Origin: an uncultured Bacilli bacterium
Lineage (GTDB): Bacteria > Bacillota_I > Bacilli_A > RF39 > UBA660
DNA length: 56,666 nt
Assembly (NCBI GenBank): GCA_947629445.1
Contig: CANRDU010000007.1
Coordinates: 1 to 56,666, forward strand
Direction of reading: 5' to 3'
Program-made: the position numbers and the translations under genes
Shown: in pieces, positions 34,089 through 41,700 of the stretch
Position numbering within the stretch: position 1 is the stretch's first letter
How the letters are laid out: each line of letters begins with the position of its first letter
The notes under the pieces: generated by a model
The model's input: the letters and a program-made list of their open reading frames with translations, nothing else
What the model was told of the DNA's origin: nothing
Database searches by the model: none

Positions 34089-34763
34089 TTAATCTACCAC
34101 CTTAATAAATTTATATCCTAGCCCCCAAATCGTTTTAATATATTTTTCCTCTGTATCTAGTTTTTTTCGTAAACTTTTAATGTGGACAGCAACGGTACCA
34201 ATTTCACCATAATTACTTCCCCATACGGCATCAAATATTTGCTCTTTGGAAAGGGCAATGCCAGCATTAGACATTAAATAAGAAAGAAGTTCAAATTCAC
34301 GAGTGGATAATTCGACAGGAACATTGTTTTTAAACACTTCAAAACTATTTTTACGAATGGTTATTTCGCCAATTGTAATGGTATCTTTGTTGGTTATAAC
34401 ACGATTACTACGACGAATATGGGCTTTTACTCTCGCTACTAATTCTTCAATGGTAAAGGGTTTGGTAATATAGTCATCTGCACCAATTTCAAAACCTAAT
34501 AATTTATCTAATAATTGATTTTTCGCAGTTACAAAAATAATAGGGCAGTCTACTTTGTCACGTATTTGATTGCATACTTCTGTGCCACTCATCTTAGGCA
34601 TCATAATGTCGAGAATAATTAAATCAAAAGTTTCTTTTTCGACAATTTCTAAAGCTTCTTCTCCATTAAAGCGAACACAAGTTTCAAATCCTTCATCGCT
34701 AAGAACATCGGATATTAATTCTGCAATATCTTCTTCATCATCGACAATTAGAATTTTTGCCAT
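34089..34763 (-). CDS. OmpR/PhoB-family response regulator
   Basis: This 224-residue regulator has a receiver domain with acidic pocket DDEED (8-12), phospho-acceptor Asp52 in LIILDIMMP, switch Thr79 and Lys101 in TKPF. It is followed by a winged-helix DNA-binding domain (about 128-222, ending GLGYKF). The start has GGAGG about 9 nt upstream. It is first gene of the two-gene operon with the kinase. A 13-bp direct repeat TGCCATATAATCA occurs over the start codon and again 60 bp upstream. Confidence 0.95.
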   Translation of the reverse strand: MAKILIVDDEEDIAELISDVLSDEGFETCVRFNGEEALEIVEKETFDLIILDIMMPKMSGTEVCNQIRDKVDCPIIFVTAKNQLLDKLLGFEIGADDYITKPFTIEELVARVKAHIRRSNRVITNKDTITIGEITIRKNSFEVFKNNVPVELSTREFELLSYLMSNAGIALSKEQIFDAVWGSNYGEIGTVAVHIKSLRKKLDTEEKYIKTIWGLGYKFIKVVD

Positions 34764-34781
34764 ATAATCACTTCCTCCTTT

Positions 34782-34810
34782 ATTTTAACAAATTCCTTTC
34801 TGTAATACAA
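34782..34810 (-). promoter_or_regulatory. Promoter of the two-component operon
   Basis: On the minus strand: TTGTAT (34805-34810), 17 bp, TAAAAT (34782-34787). Confidence 0.6.
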
Positions 34811-34862
34811 ACTATTATGCCATATAATCATGATATGGTTTTATAAAAATAATTAAAAATTA

Positions 34863-34889
34863 TTAAAAAAAGAGAAATTTCTTTCTCTT
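34863..34889 (-). terminator. Terminator of the PP2C-like gene
   Basis: On the minus strand, a perfect 8-bp stem AAGAGAAA/TTTCTCTT followed by seven T. Confidence 0.85.
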
Positions 34890-35685
34890 AGATTATAAAG
34901 CGAATATAACATCTATCATCGTAAGAAACATTTCCTTTTTTTAGTCCCTTAGTAGATTTATAAATTTTATAGCAAAGAGGATCTTCTTTTAGAACTCTTT
35001 TTAATTCTTCTTCTGATTCCTCTAGTGTTTCTTTTAGAAATGGATAGCCATCAGAAGCAAAAATAATTTCATCATTTTCTTCGACATCAACTTCTTGAAT
35101 CTGTTCATCACATAGGGTTCTACCATTTAATACGATATATCCATGTGGGGATTCAAAATTATTTTCTAAGACAGGTTGATATTTCAACAATCCTTTAGTA
35201 GCAATTCTAGCAAAATCTTTTTCCATTTCTTCTGCTTCTGTTATGCCACGTGCTACTAATAGTTCTATAAAAAGAGATCGGGCATTACTGACAATTTTAT
35301 CAAATTCTTTTGAATTATCATAGTATTCCCCGTTAATCATGTACTGCGAATCTCCACAAATCCAAATTTGTTTATAATAATTGCTGTAGACAAGTAGACA
35401 GGCACTAGGAATATCTTCTATGTTTGCATCCTCTGGGATATTTTCGGCAAGAGCATTGTGTAAAATAGTAAAGAATTCTTTTTTGGATGCTGTCCCATCG
35501 ATGGTGGGAAGGGTGTTCATCAAGATATCTCTAGCTACTCTACCACTTTTTCTGCCACGATCTTTTTTCTTTCCTTTAGCGGTGACACCATCGATAATAA
35601 CTACATAATCGTCATTATAGAAAATAGCATCTTCATTACTTAATTCATCCTTTTTCCCCTGACAATATTGTTCTATAATTTCCAT
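34888..35685 (-). CDS. PP2C-like protein phosphatase
   Basis: This 265-residue protein has the PPM/PP2C metal-site order: NEDA near residue 18, VVIIDGVTA near 28, ICGDSQ near 109, FASDGYP near 209 and YDDRC near 256. These Asp residues bind the two catalytic metals in PP2C phosphatases. The domain is divergent but complete, and no membrane or sensor segment is attached. It lies between a two-component system and a membrane protein gene. The start is 3 nt after GGTGAT. It probably dephosphorylates Ser/Thr proteins; no partner kinase is visible in this window other than the unproven HipA-like pair. Confidence 0.8.
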   Translation of the reverse strand: MEIIEQYCQGKKDELSNEDAIFYNDDYVVIIDGVTAKGKKKDRGRKSGRVARDILMNTLPTIDGTASKKEFFTILHNALAENIPEDANIEDIPSACLLVYSNYYKQIWICGDSQYMINGEYYDNSKEFDKIVSNARSLFIELLVARGITEAEEMEKDFARIATKGLLKYQPVLENNFESPHGYIVLNGRTLCDEQIQEVDVEENDEIIFASDGYPFLKETLEESEEELKRVLKEDPLCYKIYKSTKGLKKGNVSYDDRCYIRFII

Positions 35686-35709
35686 ACTATCACCATTATT
35701 AGTATAACA
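35686..35709 (-). promoter_or_regulatory. Start cassette of the PP2C-like gene
   Basis: On the minus strand: TGTTATACT, 6 nt, GGTGAT, 3 nt, ATG; it lies directly after the previous gene's terminator. Confidence 0.7.
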
Positions 35710-35712
35710 GAG

Positions 35713-35738
35713 AAAAAGAACTATTGCTAGTTCTTTTT
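35713..35738 (-). terminator. Terminator of the membrane protein gene
   Basis: Perfect stem AAAAAGAACTA/TAGTTCTTTTT with a 4-nt loop, overlapping the stop codon. Confidence 0.85.
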
Positions 35739-36485
35739 TCGCTTCGGAATAAAGTATTTTACTTTGGAGTCTTTTCCTTTTGAATATACATAGCCAAATA
35801 AAGAGAAGGAGAATGCTCCAATAAAATTTACAAATAAATCTTGCATGGTATCATGTAGACCAATATCGATATATCCACCATATTTTTCTATCCAATCTTC
35901 TCCATTGATAGTAACACTTTCTAGTGGCATACTGACGACCTCATTTTTCCCATCAGGATTTAAAGTTACACTATTAATGGTATGAATAATGGTATCTTTC
36001 TGCATATCTTTTCCGAGTATTTGATCAGCGCCATATTCAAAAAATTCCCAAAAAACGCCGATAGTCATGGAAAAGCAGATAGATACTAAGGCGATATAAA
36101 TAGGGGACAAAGAAATTTTCTCATTACGATTTAATAAATCGACAAGAGAATAACCAATTCCTGCCATGATAAAACCATTCGTCGTATGCAGTATTAAATC
36201 CCAGTTTTTAAATTGAATATAAAATTCATTAATTTCTCCTAGAATTTCTGCTGAAAAAATAAAAAGCAGAATGATAATTTCTAATGGATCTGGAAGTTCA
36301 ATGTTGAGTTTATCTGAAATGAGGGTAGGAACAGAAAATAAAATTAAAGTAACAATGCATAAAAGGGAGTTTAAAATGTTTCCTTGAAACATTTGTCTCA
36401 TCATACAAAGAATAACTAATATCCTAAGGATAATATATACCCAGGCTTTAAAACTAGTTTTTGATTTTATTTTTTTCCACTTCAT
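35727..36485 (-). CDS. Integral membrane protein (DUF2238/YjdF-like)
   Basis: This 252-residue protein has about six membrane helices. Polar residues stand out within or next to helices: WDLILHTTNGF near 104, GVFWEFFEYGAD near 148, and HDTMQDLFVNFIG near 210. This His/Glu/Asp pattern recalls the DUF2238/YjdF family of uncharacterised bacterial membrane proteins. I chose the start at 36485, exactly 3 nt after GGTGAT with a promoter 16 nt upstream; a longer frame overlaps the divergent gene. Function is unknown. Confidence 0.75.
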   Translation of the reverse strand: MKWKKIKSKTSFKAWVYIILRILVILCMMRQMFQGNILNSLLCIVTLILFSVPTLISDKLNIELPDPLEIIILLFIFSAEILGEINEFYIQFKNWDLILHTTNGFIMAGIGYSLVDLLNRNEKISLSPIYIALVSICFSMTIGVFWEFFEYGADQILGKDMQKDTIIHTINSVTLNPDGKNEVVSMPLESVTINGEDWIEKYGGYIDIGLHDTMQDLFVNFIGAFSFSLFGYVYSKGKDSKVKYFIPKRKKN

Positions 36486-36510
36486 ACCATCACCTTTTAC
36501 TATTATATCA
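36486..36510 (-). promoter_or_regulatory. Start cassette of the DUF2238-like gene
   Basis: On the minus strand: TGATATAAT, 7 nt, GGTGAT, 3 nt, ATG. Confidence 0.72.
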
Positions 36511-36561
36511 TAATAAAAGTGTAAAGGGGAGAGTTCTCTTATTCTCATCAGGTGGAAAATT

Positions 36562-36570
36562 TGATATAAT
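36562..36570 (+). promoter_or_regulatory. Extended -10 promoter of the 472-residue protein gene
   Basis: TGATATAAT, 19 nt before the ATG, no clear -35. Confidence 0.6.
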
Positions 36571-36589
36571 TTTGTTAGAAAGGGGTATT

Positions 36590-38008
36590 ATGAATACGGA
36601 TGAATTAGAACAAGTTGCGTTTTCGAAAACTTATAATGATAAAATGCCAGATGAACTAATTTCTTCTCAAGAAGAAAAAGGAGATACGAGTGTTTATTTT
36701 TCTAAAGTTATGGATATTTTATCTAAACACAATATGGCCGAGAAGCAAGAAAAATTATGGGCTAATGATTTTTCCTATCTAAAGATAAAGGAAGATGCTT
36801 GGATGTGGCACTTCTTAAAAATTATGGATGGAAAGTATGGTATGGTGTTAGACTCTGACTATATATTAGACTATTCTTCTTGCCTTGCCAATTCGGAATT
36901 ATTTGGTATTTTCAATTTCCGTAAGGGAAAAGAATTTTCTTTAGAATATCGAAAAGTGTCTATGGAAGATTTTCAAACCCAAATGAAAGAGTTAGCGGAC
37001 GTTTTTCCACTAGTAGAGCAATTTGAAACAGAAAGAAATCAAATATTTTATGAATATGATGGAGATGCTATCTATTGTTATCAAGAAGGATACGTATGGA
37101 AACTAAGTGGATATAGTCGAAATATTATCAATGAATATATGCAAATGTATGCACTATTAATGAGTTTTACATCTTTAAAAGAAGGAAAATATGCCGATAA
37201 TTTCGTTTTAAAGTATATTTATTTATTAGAGAAACATGCTTTGCAATACTTATATAAAGGAATTGATTTACGAAAGGAATCTGCGTTATCTCTTTGTGAA
37301 AAGTATCAAGATTTTTTAGATGTTGTTACTGTTTCCATCGATAATTTTCGGTATTATGAAATTTTTGATTTAGATTATTATATTGCCAAAAGAAAGAAAT
37401 CTTATGCTAAAACGGAGTATATTCCTCTTTCCATAATCAATAAAGAAGATTGGTTTTTTCAAGGTACTTTTTCCCTTGGAGTACTAGGGGATTATACAAC
37501 GGGAGCTCTAGAGTTTTTCACAGAAATTTTTAAAAGTGTTGAATTAAAGATATCTGAGAAAAAAGAATTACTATTAAAAATCGTGGAGGAAAAAGAACAA
37601 GAGTGTTTAGAAAAGAAGGATTATATTAAAGATCAGTTATTTTTTTCCTATTTTAAGAATTGTTTTGCCAACTCTAAATTTTATTTTCACCAAGATAGAT
37701 GGATTGATTTTCTAAAAGTAGAGAAATTATCTCTTCAAGAAGTTACGGTAGAGGCTTTAGAACTATGGATGGAAGAGCAGATGAGAATACTTTCTCTTAT
37801 AACACCAGAAAGTATTTATGATAGTGAAGAATGGAAAAAATTTGTAGGATATATTGATCCTCTTGCCTTTCAGACAAAAATTCGTCCTTCCTATTTAACA
37901 ATAACCCCTATGTTTTTAGTAGTAGAGTGTGAAATGTTTCATCAGAGAAAAACTTATATTATCACGGAAAATTACGAATTAGTAGAGTGGAATTCCCAAC
38001 ATTTTTGA
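36590..38008 (+). CDS. Hypothetical 472-residue protein
   Basis: This soluble, largely helical and acidic protein is rich in Tyr, Phe and Trp. It has no signal, membrane helix or motif that I can name. The C-terminal 60 residues (from about 412) look beta-rich. The start at 36590 follows AAAGGGG and the -10; the longer frame reaches back into the divergent gene and its promoter. It is in a single-gene unit upstream of rubrerythrin. Confidence 0.65.
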   Translation: MNTDELEQVAFSKTYNDKMPDELISSQEEKGDTSVYFSKVMDILSKHNMAEKQEKLWANDFSYLKIKEDAWMWHFLKIMDGKYGMVLDSDYILDYSSCLANSELFGIFNFRKGKEFSLEYRKVSMEDFQTQMKELADVFPLVEQFETERNQIFYEYDGDAIYCYQEGYVWKLSGYSRNIINEYMQMYALLMSFTSLKEGKYADNFVLKYIYLLEKHALQYLYKGIDLRKESALSLCEKYQDFLDVVTVSIDNFRYYEIFDLDYYIAKRKKSYAKTEYIPLSIINKEDWFFQGTFSLGVLGDYTTGALEFFTEIFKSVELKISEKKELLLKIVEEKEQECLEKKDYIKDQLFFSYFKNCFANSKFYFHQDRWIDFLKVEKLSLQEVTVEALELWMEEQMRILSLITPESIYDSEEWKKFVGYIDPLAFQTKIRPSYLTITPMFLVVECEMFHQRKTYIITENYELVEWNSQHF

Positions 38009-38037
38009 TTGTTATTTTTAAAGGGATATGCTATAAT
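38009..38037 (+). promoter_or_regulatory. Promoter of rubrerythrin
   Basis: TTGTTA, 17 bp, TATAAT with TG extension (TGCTATAAT). Confidence 0.75.
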
Positions 38038-38076
38038 AAATGAAGTAGTAGCAATACTATTAAAGGAGGAAGATTT

Positions 38077-38616
38077 ATGGAATTAAAAGGTTCAAAGACA
38101 GAGCAAAATTTAATGGCTGCTTTCGCAGGCGAAAGTCAAGCAAGAAATAAATATACTTATTATGCTTCTAAGGCAAAAAAGGAAGGATATGAACAAATAG
38201 CTGCTATTTTTGAAGAAACTGCTAATAATGAGAAAGAACATGCTAAAATGTGGTTTAAATTATTACATGATGGTGAGGTTCCAACCACTACCGTTAATCT
38301 AGAAGATGCTGCGAATGGTGAAAATTATGAATGGACCGATATGTATGCTGAATTTGCTAAAGTAGCTCGTGAAGAAGGATTTGAAAGAATTGCTTTCTTA
38401 TTTGAAGGAGTTGCTAAAATTGAAAAAGAGCATGAAGAAAGATATCGTAAACTTCTCAATAATGTAGAACAAAAAGTAGTATTCTCAAGTGAGGGAGATG
38501 CTATTTGGGTATGTCGTAATTGTGGACATGTTCACATTGGTAAAGAAGCTCCAAAGGTATGTCCAATTTGTTCTCATCCACAAGCTTATTTTGAAAGAAA
38601 AAGTGAAAATTACTAA
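38077..38616 (+). CDS. rbr: Rubrerythrin
   Basis: This 179-residue non-haem iron protein reduces hydrogen peroxide in anaerobes. The ferritin-like diiron half supplies Glu ligands in [11 protein letters not shown] (17-27), [14 protein letters not shown] (near 47-60) and the second pair in [23 protein letters not shown]. The C-terminal rubredoxin-like knuckle is CRNCGHVH...CPICSHP (about 147-170). AAAGGAGG precedes the ATG. It is a single gene with its own promoter and terminator and is consistent with an oxygen-sensitive anaerobe. Confidence 0.96.
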   Translation: MELKGSKTEQNLMAAFAGESQARNKYTYYASKAKKEGYEQIAAIFEETANNEKEHAKMWFKLLHDGEVPTTTVNLEDAANGENYEWTDMYAEFAKVAREEGFERIAFLFEGVAKIEKEHEERYRKLLNNVEQKVVFSSEGDAIWVCRNCGHVHIGKEAPKVCPICSHPQAYFERKSENY

Positions 38617-38623
38617 TTTTCTT

Positions 38624-38654
38624 AAGGGTATGTACTAAACACATACTCTTTTTA
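38624..38654 (+). terminator. Terminator of rubrerythrin
   Basis: 10-bp stem AAGGGTATGT/ACATACTCTT (one G-T pair), 7-nt loop, T-tract. Confidence 0.82.
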
Positions 38655-38725
38655 TTTTTCCTGAATGTGGTTGTTTAAACTGTTAACTTCCAAAGCACGA
38701 GTTTTTACATTTTTATATTCGTATG

Positions 38726-38734
38726 TGCTATAAT
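38726..38734 (+). promoter_or_regulatory. Extended -10 promoter of the first giant repeat gene
   Basis: TGCTATAAT, 20 nt before the GTG start. Confidence 0.6.
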
Positions 38735-38754
38735 GAGATTAGGATGGTGGTAGT

Positions 38755-41700
38755 GTGAATCAAGAAATCGTAAGAACATATGAAGAAAATGTCAAAACTC
38801 TAAAGGAAAAAATGCAAAGAGGAGATTTTTCTTTAACTCCCAATGAATCCTACATATTAAAAAAAGATGAAACGTTATCGGACTTTTTCAAGAGTTTAAT
38901 AATACAGAAAAGAATTAACTGGAACCAGTCATGGGAAAAAATCTCTGCTCTTGATATCGATCTTATTTCAATTCTTCTTGATGAAGATGAAAAATTAATT
39001 GACTTGGAATTAGGTATTTTAGCAGCTAGGAAAGAAATAAACGACAGTTTTTATTTTGATGATGATTTTGAAAACAACGTAAACTTTCTTTTCCCACCAG
39101 ACGTCTCTCAATCGCTAATGGAAGAAGTTTATCAAAGAATTATCAGTAATCCAACAACCAACGAAACGATTTGGTTATCAAATAACTTGACTAGACGATT
39201 GTTAGAAGAAGGAAGATATGAAGTTTTTACCCTCGATTGTCGGTTGCCAGATGATGTCGATGAAGAATATGTTTTAAGTAAGTTTCCTTATAATCAGTAT
39301 CATTCTAGATGCATAAATGATTTATTGATAAAGTATTATCGCTCTAAGGAAGTGGATATTGCAACTATCATTAATAGTGGTTTAGCCGATACTTTACCGA
39401 TGGAAGTTATTTTTTCTATGACTCATGATGCTGGTTTTCCGTCAGATAGTATGACATATTTAGTCAACAGAATATTGCAAGAAACTGATTTTAGATGGTT
39501 GGATAGTTTGAATTTTAATTCGAATAATAGCTTACAATCGAATCCTTTTGATGAGGAACAAAAAACAAAAATTATTGAACATTTAAAAACAGTAGGACGT
39601 TTTGATTTAGCTTTTATTTTGATGGATGAGGTAATTGTTGAGAAGGATAGTGAGGCTTATAGGTCCATTCTTTCTTCTATGCAAAAAGGGGTAAGACTTC
39701 GAAGGTATCCAGAAAACATTGATGATTTACTACAAGATGATGATTTTTTAGATGCTTTCGTTACCAGTGGAAGCATCCGTAGTCGTGAATTACGGAGTGA
39801 CACTAGGGCAAGAATTGTCAACAGAATTTTTAGAGAAATCGCTAATGGAAATGTAAACTATACAAGTTGGGACTATAACATTAGAGCATTGATGGTAGGG
39901 ATAGATGTTAATCAACTTGATTTTGATTTTAATGATGAATTATTTTTGACACATGTTATAGAAATTCCATATTATAGCACTCAAGAAGAAATTATTAGTA
40001 TTCTATTAGAGAAAGACTCTTCCATTATAGAAAATTTGGTAAATAAAAAACAGTATGACATCTTCTTTAAAATATGTAGCCTTTCTCCTCAAGACATGCA
40101 TGAACCATTAAATGGAATGATTAACCAATTAGAGAGAATAATTGGACCATCCAAAAAAATGGATAGACAATTCAACAAAGGGGGGTGGCAATTAAGTGAA
40201 AGCTCTCAAAAACAACTGATAGAGGCTATTCAACAAAATTATACATATCTTGAAGATATTTCCATTTCTCTGGGAACGGGAAAAAATATTTGGCAAAATC
40301 CAATCCTTTTGCAAGCTCTTCTTTATTTTCCAACTATTCGAAATCAACTTTCCGTAATGGTTAGTCAAGAAAACTTTTTTTTGAACTTTTGTTCTGAAGA
40401 AACGTATGAAGGATTAAAAATAGTTTTGGAAGAGTTCAAAGAATATAATACTAGACGTCTAGATGCTTTAAAAGAAAGACTTGGTGTAAACGTTATCCGA
40501 AATTTGAATGATGAAGGTCTTGCTATGATATTTGGCTATGACGATCAGAAATTTAATCGTTTATTAGCATTCATAGACTCTTTTAAAGGATGCTTAGATA
40601 TAGATACTATTATTCCATATTTAGAAAATCAAACGATTATTGCCATACTGGATTATGATGACAAAAAGTTTAATCGCCTATTAGCTATTATAAAAACCTT
40701 TCAAGGACAAATTGGTATAACAAGTGTTATACAATACGTGAAATATGGAAGTATTATCCCTATACTTGATTATGGTGACAAAAAATTTAGTCGTGCATTA
40801 GTTATGATAGATGTTTTCAAAGAAATCCTTGGTGAAGGAGTTATTCAATATTTGAGTAATAAAAATATTACCATGATATTTGATTATGATGACAAAAAAT
40901 TTAGTCGTTTAGCAGTTTTGATAGGTTCTTTAAAAGGATGCATAAATGCAAATATTATTACGCGACGTTTGGGTGATGAAAATATTGCCATGATATTTGA
41001 TTATGATGATAAAAAATTTAACCGCTTGATTGCTTTTATAGATGTTTTTAAAGACCGTTTTGATGCAAATATTATCACACATTTACAAGATGAAAATATT
41101 GCTGTGATATTTAATTATGATGATAAAAAATTTAATCGCTTTATAATTTTTATGGAGACTTTTAAAGAACAGATTGCTGTAGATATTATGCAATACATGG
41201 AAGATAAAAATATTGCTACCATACTCGATTATGATAATCAAAAATTTCATCGTCTATTAGATTTATTTTCACAGAAAAAAATGACTATTGATCAATTACG
41301 AGATGCCTATGATTCTATTGTACAATATGGTTTCCCAAGGGCATGCCCTGGAGTAGTTGATATATTCAACCGGATAATGATTTCTCTTCAAAATGGAAAT
41401 GATATCGAATTAATGCCACTTTTTACTTCATTACCAGATAGTAAGTTTGATTTGGACTTTAGAAAAGAATACCCAAATATTACTTATTCAAGTTGTGAAG
41501 AACTATTGAAAATAATCATAGAAAAGATAAAAGCGAATAAAGAAGATAGAAATTACTATACAGATATGTTACATTTTATAACAGATTATTATATAAAAAT
41601 AGAACGTGAAAAATATCGAGCAGCTCATGATATGAGAAGGGATTTAGCTTTAACTGAGCAGATTGATGTTAATGATGCTAAAAGTAAATTACCGCGTTTT

